Positions 49,821 through 57,680 of a DNA stretch of 64,000 nt are shown here, one piece after another. A program made the position numbers and the translations under genes. Within the stretch, counting starts at the first letter, position 1. Each line of letters opens with the position of its first letter. Origin of the DNA: CAVSRC01 sp963781775 (lineage in GTDB: Bacteria > Pseudomonadota > Alphaproteobacteria > Rhizobiales > Kaistiaceae); contig CAWAHE010000015.1 of assembly GCA_963781775.1 (NCBI GenBank), positions 85,350 through 149,349 on the forward strand, read 5' to 3'. The notes under the pieces are model-generated. The model ran no database searches. It saw only the letters and a list, made by a program, of their open reading frames with translations, and was not told the DNA's origin.

Positions 49821-52019
49821 CTATTGGGCGACCGGCTGCGACGCAGGCCCGGCGGTTGCGCCGGCCACTTCGGTGAGGGCGGCCGGCGGCGGCGTGGTCA
49901 GTTCGGCGACAGGCTTCAGACGCGGCGCCTTGCGCATCAGTTGTTCGATCGCGAGCAAACGCTGCGTGGTTTCCGCCGACAGCGTCGCCGGACCGCCGGC
50001 ACCGGCGTCCAGCGCATCGCTCGGTTCGGCCGCCGCGACGGCGGCGTCCTTGGCCGGCGTCTCCATCGGATTCTCGATGAAGGGGATCGGTTTGAGATCG
50101 ATGCCCTTGTGGGCATAGGTCATGATCTCATGCCATGTTTGTGCCGGCAGCGTGCCGCCGGTCAGGCGGCGGGTGGGGGCATAGCTGTCGTTTCCGAACC
50201 AGACGGCCGCCGCGTAGTTGCCCGTGAAGCCACAGAACCACGCGTCGCGGTAGTCGGACGTCGTCCCGGTCTTGCCGGCCGTGCGGATACCGTCGAGTTT
50301 CGCCCGTCGCCCGGTGCCCCACTCCGGCACCTGCACCAGCATGCCGTTCATGTCGGCCACGACCTCTTCCGGCAGGACGCGTTCCGGCGGCTTGACCGTA
50401 GTCTTGCGGTCGAACAGGAGCGCGCCGCTACCGCTGAAGATCTGGGTGAATGCGTATGGCTTGGCCCGGTACCCGCCGTTCGCGAAGACGGCATAGGCCC
50501 CGGCCATGTCGATGACTTTGACCTCGGACGCGCCGAGCGGCAGCGAGCGCGTGATGCGCAGCTCGCTGGTGATGCCCATCTTCTTCGCCGTCTCGACGAT
50601 CTTGTCGCGGCCGAATGCCTGGGCAAGGCGAACCGGGATGATGTTGATCGACTTGACCAACCCGGTTGTCAGCGTGACCGGACCTGAATAGCCGCCGCCG
50701 TAGTTGTGCGGGCACCAGTTGCCGATGCAGATCGGCGCATCGCGCACGATACTTTTCGGGGTGAAGCCATTCATCATGGCGGTGGCGTAGACGAACGGCT
50801 TGAATGACGACCCCGGCTGACGCAAGGCGTCGGTGGCGCGATTGAACTGGCTCTCACCGTAGTCCCGGCCGCCGACCATGGCGCGCACGGCGCCGTCGGT
50901 ATCGACGAGAACAGCAGCGGCCTGCTTGACCCGGTACGAATTGCCGTATTCGCGGAGCGTGTTCTCGACCGCCTCCTCGGCGGCATGCTGCATGCCGAGG
51001 TCGATGGTCGTGCGCACGGTCAGCACGCGATCCCCGACGATCCCCTGATCCTTCACTTGCTGGAAGGCCCAGTCGAGGAAGTAATCCGGCGAGCCGGCGC
51101 CAGCATCATGCTCGATGACATCGGCCGGGTGCCGGCGCGCGCCGATCACCTGTCCCTCGGTCATGAAGCCCGCCTGCACCATGTTGGTCAGCACCTCATT
51201 GGCGCGGGCGCGGGCGGCCGGAAGATTGACATGCGGGGCGAAGCGGGTCGGAGCCTTGAACAGGCCGGCGAGCAGGGCCGACTCGGCGAGGTTCACGTCC
51301 TTGACCGACTTGCCGAAGTAGAACTCCGACGCTGCCTCGACGCCGAACGTGCCGCCACCCATGTAGGCGCGGTCGAGATAGAGCTTGAGAATCTCGTCCT
51401 TGGTCAGATGCGCTTCCAGCCACACCGCCAGGAAGGCTTCCTTGATCTTGCGCTCGATGGTGCGCTCGTTCGACAGGAACAGGTTCTTGGCGAGCTGCTG
51501 GGAGAGCGACGAACCGCCCTGGACGACGGCATTGGCGCGCAGGTTCTCGAAGAGCGCGCGCAGGGTGCCCGGGACGTCGATGCCGAAATGGTCGAAGAAG
51601 CGCCGGTCTTCCGTCGCCAGCACCGCCTTGATCAGATAGTCGGGCATCGCCTCGAGCGGCACCGCGTCGCTTTGGTTGATGCCCCGCTTGCCGATCTCGT
51701 TGCCGTAGCGGTCGAGGAACGTGACGGCGAGGTCACCCTTGCTCCGCCAGTCGGTGGCGGTGTCATGGATCGCCGGGATCGCCAGCGCGAGCATCACGAC
51801 CGCTCCGCCAGCGCCGAGCGTCAGCCCGTCGCCCAGAACCTCGAAAACCGCCCGCTGGAATCCGGTTACCCGAAAGCGGCGCATGAACTGGGAGATCGCC
51901 TCGAATCGCCCGCCGATCGCGCGACCGGCGCGGAAAAGCGCCGAATCAATCCAGGCATCGACCTCGATCAGCCGAATCTTCCGCTGGCGCTTGCGATTGC
52001 TCTGGAAGGGGTCGCGCAA
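49821..52019 (-). CDS. Penicillin-binding protein 1A (bifunctional)
   Basis: 732 aa from the TTG at 52019, preferred because AGGAA lies 8 nt upstream and it clears the upstream L,D-transpeptidase gene. The longer frame overlaps that gene. One TM (~55-75) is followed by the glycosyltransferase domain: LATEDRRFFDHFGIDVPG and QGGSSLSQQLAKNLFL. The transpeptidase domain has the SxxK of PGSSFKPFVY, SxN in KSINIIPV and KTG in AGKTGTT. It polymerises and cross-links peptidoglycan at the inner membrane. A Pro/Ala-rich C-terminal tail follows. Confidence 0.93.
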   Translation of the reverse strand: MRDPFQSNRKRQRKIRLIEVDAWIDSALFRAGRAIGGRFEAISQFMRRFRVTGFQRAVFEVLGDGLTLGAGGAVVMLALAIPAIHDTATDWRSKGDLAVTFLDRYGNEIGKRGINQSDAVPLEAMPDYLIKAVLATEDRRFFDHFGIDVPGTLRALFENLRANAVVQGGSSLSQQLAKNLFLSNERTIERKIKEAFLAVWLEAHLTKDEILKLYLDRAYMGGGTFGVEAASEFYFGKSVKDVNLAESALLAGLFKAPTRFAPHVNLPAARARANEVLTNMVQAGFMTEGQVIGARRHPADVIEHDAGAGSPDYFLDWAFQQVKDQGIVGDRVLTVRTTIDLGMQHAAEEAVENTLREYGNSYRVKQAAAVLVDTDGAVRAMVGGRDYGESQFNRATDALRQPGSSFKPFVYATAMMNGFTPKSIVRDAPICIGNWCPHNYGGGYSGPVTLTTGLVKSINIIPVRLAQAFGRDKIVETAKKMGITSELRITRSLPLGASEVKVIDMAGAYAVFANGGYRAKPYAFTQIFSGSGALLFDRKTTVKPPERVLPEEVVADMNGMLVQVPEWGTGRRAKLDGIRTAGKTGTTSDYRDAWFCGFTGNYAAAVWFGNDSYAPTRRLTGGTLPAQTWHEIMTYAHKGIDLKPIPFIENPMETPAKDAAVAAAEPSDALDAGAGGPATLSAETTQRLLAIEQLMRKAPRLKPVAELTTPPPAALTEVAGATAGPASQPVAQ

Positions 52020-52137
52020 CTGACGGATTCCTGTCGGAGCCGGGCTTATCGGGACCGATGGTGGCGGTGTCGAGGCAGGATAGGCGAGCGCGGCCCTTTG
52101 GGGAAGCCGCGGTGGCGCCTGGTATGTGGAGTGTTGG

Positions 52138-52674
52138 TTAGGGGAGCACGTAAACCGGCGTGCCGACCCTGACCTCGGCGAACAGCCGCGCGATGTCCCG
52201 ATTGTACATACGGATACAGCCGTAGGAGACAAACCCGCCGACCGATCCCGGACGGTTGGTGCCATGAATGGCAGTGTCGTTGCCGGTCATTATGAGGGCC
52301 GCCACGCCCATCGGATTGGCCGCGGTTCCGCCGCGGATAAGATTGGGTAGCGAAGGAATGTCGCGCTTCACCTCGGGAGGTGGCGCCCAGTCCGGCTTGT
52401 ACATCTTGCGCACGATCTGCTTGTAGCCGGTCCAGCGCTTGCCGGTTTTGCCGACGCCGACCGGGTAGCGCTCGGCGCGGCCGCCGCCCAGCACGAAATA
52501 AAGCCGGCGCTCCGAGTTCTTGATCACGATCGAGCCCGGCCTATAGCCACCGTCGCGGAAGGCGACGATCTCCACGGCCCCGGCCTTTGCAGGCGGCAGC
52601 ACGACGGGAGCGAGCAGGAGAGAGGCCCAAAGAACGCGGGTAATGCTACGAAACGCGTGACGCATGGCGCGCAA
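52138..52674 (-). CDS. L,D-transpeptidase (YkuD family)
   Basis: 178 aa. A signal peptide (RVLWASLLLAPVVLPPAKAGA) leads to a YkuD domain. The catalytic motif is IHGTNRPGSVG then YGCIRM, with catalytic His and Cys and the usual Arg. GGTAANPMGVAAL is also typical. It forms 3-3 cross-links or attaches proteins to peptidoglycan in the periplasm. It lies upstream of PBP1A on the same strand, suggesting co-regulation of wall synthesis. Alternative ATG at 52665. Confidence 0.92.
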   Translation of the reverse strand: MRAMRHAFRSITRVLWASLLLAPVVLPPAKAGAVEIVAFRDGGYRPGSIVIKNSERRLYFVLGGGRAERYPVGVGKTGKRWTGYKQIVRKMYKPDWAPPPEVKRDIPSLPNLIRGGTAANPMGVAALIMTGNDTAIHGTNRPGSVGGFVSYGCIRMYNRDIARLFAEVRVGTPVYVLP

Positions 52675-52755
52675 ACTAGATTGCGGGCCGGTCGGATGTC
52701 ACGCCGAATCCCGAAACATCGTAAAGACTTGCCGCACAATGCTCATGTGCGGAAA

Positions 52756-52788
52756 GGGTCCGCCAACGCGCAATGCGATGGCGGACCC
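52756..52788 (-). terminator. Terminator of the osmoprotectant ABC operon
   Basis: GGGTCCGCCA / TGGCGGACCC, a perfect 10-bp inverted repeat with a 13-nt loop, 11 nt past the substrate-binding-protein stop. On the minus strand it is followed by TTTCC. Confidence 0.65.
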
Positions 52789-52798
52789 AAATGTGTGG

Positions 52799-53683
52799 CT
52801 ACATCATGCCTTCGTCGCTGAGGAACCCGGAGGCGACCTCTTCGATCGGCTTCTTGTCGACATCGACCTCAGCGTTCAGGCGTTGCATGACCGCGTCGGT
52901 CAGTTTCGCCGAAAGGTCGTTCAGCGGCTTCTCGAGGCCCGGATTTGCCTTCAGGACTTCCGTCCGCACCACCGGAGCGATCGCGTAGTTCGGGAAGAAC
53001 TCCTTGTCGTCCTTCAGGACGCGGAAGTCGAAGGCCTTGATGCGGCCATCGGTAGCGAAAACCAGGGCGATATCGACCTGGTCTTCCTTCAGCGCCTGGT
53101 AGGTGAGCCCGGAGTCCATCGCCTTCAGGTCGGCGCGGGTGGTTTTGAAGCCGTACTCTTTTTCCAGGCCCGGAAGCCCGTCCGGACGCTTCGGAAACTC
53201 GGCATTGACGGCCATGATCAGACCCTTGCCGTCATTGTAGGACTTGGCGAGATCGGACAGCGTCTTCAACGAGTCCGTCTTGCTGTCCGATGCCCGCACG
53301 GCCAGCGCATAGGTATCGTTGGCCTTCGACGGATTGAGCCAGGTCAGGCCGACTTTTGCGTCGAGCTCCTTGACCTTCTTGTAGGTGTCTTCGGCGTTCA
53401 TGCGTTCGCTGACCTTGTTGTAGGTTACCAGCGACGTTCCGGTGTACTCCCAATACACATCCACCTGGCCGTTTACTTGCGCATCGCGCACGACCTGCGA
53501 GCCCATGCCGTCGCGCTTCTCGACGTCGAAGCCGTTCGCCTTCAGTAGCTGCGCCGTCATCTCGGACAGCAGGAGTTGTTCGGTGAAGTTCTTGCCGCCG
53601 ACGACGATCGTCGCGGCATGGGCGGAGGCTGCAATGCCAACTGCGGCTACCGCTCCCACCAGTGTTTTCGCGATGTGTTTCAT
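52799..53683 (-). CDS. Glycine betaine/osmoprotectant ABC transporter substrate-binding protein
   Basis: 294 aa. A signal peptide (MKHIAKTLVGAVAAVGIAAS) precedes the OpuAC-type fold: IVVGGKNFTEQLLLSEMTAQLLKANGF, VYWEYTGTSL, LTYQALKEDQVDIALVFATDG and a C-terminal region with the SAKLTDAVMQRLNAEVDVDKK motif. It binds a compatible solute in the periplasm, of the OsmF/OpuC type. It is the last gene of a four-gene import operon. The likely ligand (betaine, choline or related) cannot be fixed by eye. Confidence 0.92.
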   Translation of the reverse strand: MKHIAKTLVGAVAAVGIAASAHAATIVVGGKNFTEQLLLSEMTAQLLKANGFDVEKRDGMGSQVVRDAQVNGQVDVYWEYTGTSLVTYNKVSERMNAEDTYKKVKELDAKVGLTWLNPSKANDTYALAVRASDSKTDSLKTLSDLAKSYNDGKGLIMAVNAEFPKRPDGLPGLEKEYGFKTTRADLKAMDSGLTYQALKEDQVDIALVFATDGRIKAFDFRVLKDDKEFFPNYAIAPVVRTEVLKANPGLEKPLNDLSAKLTDAVMQRLNAEVDVDKKPIEEVASGFLSDEGMM

Positions 53684-53725
53684 CGGTTCTTTCCTTCTCC
53701 TTGGTTGCTGCGGGTATGAGTGACG

Positions 53726-54466
53726 TCAACGCAGCGGGTTGACGCCACGCGGGATGGTCCAGACTTGGAGCTGTCCCATGATGAAATCGACGAGGATGGC
53801 GAGAAGCGCAGTCGGGATGGCGCCGGCGAGCATCATGCCGAACTCGTTGAGAGCGATGCCGCTGAAGATCAACTCGCCGAGGCCGCCGCCGCCGATCAGA
53901 AAGGCGAGCGGCACCGTACCGACGTTGATGGCGAGCGCGGTGCGGACGCCGGCGTAGATGACGAACATGGCGTTGGGCAGTTCGACCTGCCACAGAATCT
54001 GACCGGGGCTCATGCCCATGCCGTGGGCGGCTTCGACGAGATAGACGGGCACGGCGCGGATGCCGGCGAGTGTGTTGGAAACAATCGGCAGAAGGGTTGC
54101 CACGAACAGGGCGAAGACCGCCGGGGTGTCGCCGATGCCGAGCGCGCTCATCGACAGCGCCAGCACCGCAAGCGTCGGAATGGTCGCGCCGATATTGAGC
54201 ACCTGCAGCGCGGCGTCGCCGTAGCGGCGCAGGCTCGGGCGGGTCAGCAGGACACCCAGTGGAATCCCCACGATGATCGCCAGGCCGCCGGACATGGCGA
54301 CCAGCATGATGTGTTGCCGGGTCAGATACGTAATGTCGTCCCACAGGTCGAAAATCGTCGGCAGCAGGCCGCCCGCCCATGCCCATGCGCCGAGGGCGAA
54401 GACGAGAAGAAACAGGCTGCCGCGCCATAGCCGCTGCAGGCCGGCGGTTTCGATCGCATCAGCCAT
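53726..54466 (-). CDS. Osmoprotectant ABC transporter permease (second)
   Basis: 246 aa from the ATG at 54466. About six TMs, with the permease EAA-like loop VEAAHGMGMSPGQILWQVELP and ending RTALAINVGTVPLAFLIGGGG. It forms the channel with the first permease and the ATPase. It begins within a few nt of the ATPase gene end and is followed after 42 nt by the substrate-binding protein. Confidence 0.9.
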   Translation of the reverse strand: MADAIETAGLQRLWRGSLFLLVFALGAWAWAGGLLPTIFDLWDDITYLTRQHIMLVAMSGGLAIIVGIPLGVLLTRPSLRRYGDAALQVLNIGATIPTLAVLALSMSALGIGDTPAVFALFVATLLPIVSNTLAGIRAVPVYLVEAAHGMGMSPGQILWQVELPNAMFVIYAGVRTALAINVGTVPLAFLIGGGGLGELIFSGIALNEFGMMLAGAIPTALLAILVDFIMGQLQVWTIPRGVNPLR

Positions 54467-55572
54467 CTCGGTAGGCCTGCGAGAGGAGGTGGGTGATGCC
54501 GCGCAGCGTGACGTAACCCCTGAACAGGCCGTCATCGTCGACGCAGGCGAGCCAGCTGACGTCGTGGCGGAACATCGTCGATACGGCGGTGCGCAGGTTC
54601 TCGCTCAGCTTGACGGTGGTCGGCAGGCCCTCGACATTCTCGCCGACCTTGCCGCGCGTGCCGCGCGCCATCCTGCAGATCGACATAGCCACGAGGCCGC
54701 CCGCGCGGGCCGACCATCACGATTGCCGTGTGTCCGTTCTCCTCCATCAACGCGGCGGCCCGCTCAAGCGTGTCGTCGGCCGTCACCTTCGGCGGCTCGT
54801 GCATCATGGCGTCCGGCACCTTGAGCAATTGCAGACGCTTCAGGGTGCGGTCGCCGCCGACGAAGTCGGAGACGAAATTGTTCTTCGGATGCGCGAGCAA
54901 GTTATCGGGCGTGTCGTACTGGATAAGCCGGCCTTCGCGGAAGATCGCGATACGGTCGGCCATCTTCACCGCCTCGTCGATGTCGTGGCTGACGAACATG
55001 ATCGTCTTCCTGAGCGTCGCTTGCATCTTGAGAAATTCGTCCTGGATGATCTCCCGGTTGATCGGGTCGATCGCGCCGAACGGTTCGTCCATGAGCAGCA
55101 CGGGCGGATCGGCGGCGATGGCACGCAATACGCCGATGCGTTGCTGTTGGCCGCCGGAGAGTTCCTTCGGGTAGCGCTTGAGGAAGATCGCCGGATCGAG
55201 CGCCACCATCTCGAGGAGATCGGCGGCGCGCTTGCGAGACTTCGACCGCTCCCAGCCGAGGATGTCGGGGACGATGCAGATGTTGTCCTCGATGGTCTTG
55301 TTGGGGAACAGGCCGATCTGCTGGATGACGTAGCCAAGGGAGCGGCGGAGCTGGACCGCACTCTGGCCGGCGGTGTTCTTGCCGTCGATGAAGATCTCGC
55401 CCGACGTCGGCTCGATCAGGCGGTTGACCATCTTCATGGTCGTCGTCTTGCCGCAGCCCGACGGTCCGAGCAGCACGCAGATCTCGCCCTCCGGCACTTC
55501 CATCGATACCTGGTCGACGGCTGGCACCGAGCCGCCCGGAAACACCTTGGTCACGCGCTCGAGCCTGATCAT
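54459..55572 (-). pseudogene. Osmoprotectant ABC transporter ATPase with CBS domains, single-base frameshift
   Basis: About 370 aa if one base is removed. Walker A GPSGCGKTTTMK, Q-loop GYVIQQIGLFPNKT, signature LSGGQQQRIGVLRA, Walker B VLLMDEPFGAID and switch VSHDIDEA are intact. A tandem CBS region follows, the first part ending in GRPRGYVDLQ. The frame breaks near 54672. Removing one of two C bases gives MARGTRGKVGENVEGLPTT and the rest of the second CBS domain (VSTMFRHDVSWLACVDDDGLF). CBS domains in this family sense ionic strength. Probably an assembly error or recent inactivation. Confidence 0.85.
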
Positions 55573-56228
55573 GCCGGCTGGCTCCTCAGGCCCGGCGAAG
55601 TGATCAGCCGCTGCAGTCCGAGAAGCGCGAAATCGGCGACCACCGCCAGCACGCTGACAGCCAGCGCTCCGGTGATCAGCTGCCGCGGATCGGTCTGACT
55701 GATTCCGCGGGAGATGAAAGTGCCGAGGCCGCCGGCGCCGATATAGGCGGCGATGGCCGTCACGCCGATGTTCATGACCACCGCGACGCGCACGCCCGAC
55801 ATGATCACCGGCACGGCGATCGGCAGTTCGACCTCGCGCAGGCGCTGCAGCCGCGTGAGCCCCATGCCGCGGGCTGCCTCGCGCAGCGCCGGATCGACGT
55901 TGTGAATGGCGGTGTACGTGTTGCGGATGATCGGAAGCTGCGAGTAGAGCAACACAGCGATGACCGCAGGCAGATACCCGATGCCGTGGCCGATCAGCGA
56001 CAGCACGGGGATCATCATGCCGAACAGGGCGATCGACGGGATGGTGATGACGATCGACGCGACATAAAGCACGCTGTCGGCGGCGCGCTGGTTCTGGCTG
56101 ATGGCAATACCGATGGGCACGCCCGTGAGGATCGCAAGGCCGACAGCTACCCCCACGATTGAGAGGTGCTCCTCCGTGCGCAAAAGAATCAGGTGCCAAT
56201 TGGCAATAATGTAATTCAGTGTCTCCAT
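55569..56228 (-). CDS. Osmoprotectant ABC transporter permease (first)
   Basis: 219 aa from the ATG at 56228. An alternative ATG at 56252 gives eight more residues. About five TMs, with the EAA-like loop LREAARGMGLTRLQRLREVELP and INIGVTAIAAYIGAGGLGTF. It is first in the operon: permease, ATPase, permease, binding protein. It overlaps the ATPase by 4 nt (ATGA). Such permeases are common to OpuC/OsmU importers. Confidence 0.88.
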   Translation of the reverse strand: METLNYIIANWHLILLRTEEHLSIVGVAVGLAILTGVPIGIAISQNQRAADSVLYVASIVITIPSIALFGMMIPVLSLIGHGIGYLPAVIAVLLYSQLPIIRNTYTAIHNVDPALREAARGMGLTRLQRLREVELPIAVPVIMSGVRVAVVMNIGVTAIAAYIGAGGLGTFISRGISQTDPRQLITGALAVSVLAVVADFALLGLQRLITSPGLRSQPA

Positions 56229-56518
56229 AGGATCGCGGTGAAGATCGCCCATATGGAGAGGCAATGCAACGTTCAACGGCAAATAATCGAATATCAATAT
56301 AAAGGATAGAACTATGGTAGTATTCTTCAGAGAATAAATGATATCTATATTTATCAGGACATAAGCATATCGAAGTTGAAATGAACGTTATTATAGCCAC
56401 AAGGAGATATTCCATTCCGAAAAAAGAACGCGGTTCGCGTCGTGGCGTGGCGGTGCAATTCCGGGCGTTCGCGCCGTCGCCGGAGTAAGATAGAAGCAGC
56501 GGAGGCGCGGGAATTCAG
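56229..56518. promoter_or_regulatory. AT-rich intergenic region
   Basis: 290 nt between the osmoprotectant operon and ycgN, with a sharply AT-rich stretch at about 56270-56440, unlike the rest of the window. It probably carries promoters for both. AT-rich islands in these bacteria are frequent targets of MucR-type or H-NS-like regulators. I see no supported gene. Confidence 0.55.
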
Positions 56519-57055
56519 ATGACACGCAAAGGCAAGCCAGTGGACGAGCAGCCTCCATTCTGGCGGGCGAAGACGCTGGAAGAGCTGACGCCGGTGGAGT
56601 GGGAGTCGCTCTGCGACGGCTGCGGGCGTTGCTGCCTGAACAAGCTCGAATACGAGGACACCGGGGAGATCGAATGGACGGATCTCGCCTGCGTGCTTCT
56701 CAACGGGCAGACCTGTCGATGCACCGACTACAAGCACCGGCACCAGCGCGTATCAGGGTGCATCGCGCTGACGCCGGTCAGCGTACGCGAACTCAACTGG
56801 CTGCCGCCGACCTGCGGTTACCGCCTCGTCGCCGAGGGCCGCGACCTCTACTGGTGGCATCCGCTGATTTCAGGCGACCCGGAAACCGTGCACCAGGCCG
56901 GCATCTCCGTGCGCGGACGCACCGAGAGCGAGGTCGGCAAGTCGATCGACGATTATGAGGACCACGTTGTGGAGTGGCCGGGTGAAAACCCCGCCGATGG
57001 CATCGAGGTTGCGGAGCGCAAACCGCCGAAGCGCAGGAAAGTCGGCTTCTATTGA
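56519..57055 (+). CDS. YcgN family cysteine-cluster protein (UPF0260)
   Basis: 178 aa. The N-terminal part has the CxxCgrCC motif as CDGCGRCC, then CVLLNGQTCRCTDYKHRHQRVSGC and WLPPTCGYRLVAEGRDLYWWHPL. The eight or so conserved cysteines may bind zinc or iron-sulfur. The family is uncharacterised and widespread in proteobacteria. The ribosome site before the ATG at 56519 is weak. A single gene. Confidence 0.9.
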   Translation: MTRKGKPVDEQPPFWRAKTLEELTPVEWESLCDGCGRCCLNKLEYEDTGEIEWTDLACVLLNGQTCRCTDYKHRHQRVSGCIALTPVSVRELNWLPPTCGYRLVAEGRDLYWWHPLISGDPETVHQAGISVRGRTESEVGKSIDDYEDHVVEWPGENPADGIEVAERKPPKRRKVGFY

Positions 57056-57072
57056 AGCAGCGTTTTGCCGGC

Positions 57073-57237
57073 TTATCGCTTGGCGGCCGTTCGACGAGGC
57101 CGGCGCGAGGTTTTCGTCGGCCGGCGCAGGCGGGCGATCTCGTCCCGGATCACGGCTGAGAAATCGCCGTTGAAGGCGAGCCTGTCGATCACCCAACCCG
57201 CCGCGGCGGCGGTGCCGATGGTCAGTAGAACGCTCAT
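57073..57237 (-). CDS. Small membrane protein, uncertain
   Basis: 54 aa from the ATG at 57237, starting MSVLLTIGTAAAAGWVIDRL, with one potential TM and a basic C-terminus (RPTKTSRRPRRTAAKR). The ribosome site is weak and the composition is not decisive. It may be a real small protein or a chance frame. Low confidence. Confidence 0.4.
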   Translation of the reverse strand: MSVLLTIGTAAAAGWVIDRLAFNGDFSAVIRDEIARLRRPTKTSRRPRRTAAKR

Positions 57238-57680
57238 GGCGGTTGGCCCATTGCCTCTGTCTGGCCGAGACATAGCGTTTCGCGGCGTTCACCGGCGATC
57301 AACCTCAACGTAACCTTAACGTCACGGCCGGCGGCTCAGCCTTGAGCCGCGCTGCGGCTCGCCAACCCGCTGACGCCAGGCAGAAGGCTCGGTGGCGGGC
57401 GGATGACGCTCGCACGTTCCGAGTGAAAGGCGGGGGACCGAGTTCGCGGTCGCATCTTGCGCATTCGGACAATGTCCGCGTCTCTGTTTCGTGATTGGAA
57501 ACGCTAGGGCACAGACGCGATTGCCGGCGCTGGATCAGTGCGGGAAACTCGACCCAATCCGGCGTGTGACAGTCGTCACAGGATCGTGCGGCAAACGGTG
57601 CTAAAGTGTGCACGAGGCCGGGGCTGAAGCGCGATCGCGCGGATGCATGCGTGATCGTGCAGACATCGACGGAGGAATCG
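57238..57680. promoter_or_regulatory. Leader region of the DUF11/Cys-repeat protein gene
   Basis: 443 nt without a supported gene. Two clear palindromes occur: CGGACA-A-TGTCCG at 57466-57478 and a perfect CRP-type site at 57565-57580. It likely carries a regulated promoter for the large secreted protein gene. Confidence 0.55.
57565..57580. promoter_or_regulatory. CRP-type binding site
   Basis: TGTGA-N6-TCACA, a perfect match to both half sites of the enteric CRP consensus, 101 nt upstream of the DUF11 gene start. Alphaproteobacterial CRP-like regulators can recognise related sites. The exact regulator here is unknown. Confidence 0.55.

Noticed and set aside
56401..56488. Short frame with AAGGAG and an ATT start at 56414 (24 codons)
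   Set aside because: An ATT start is very rare, the peptide is short and has no recognisable features. It was not annotated.
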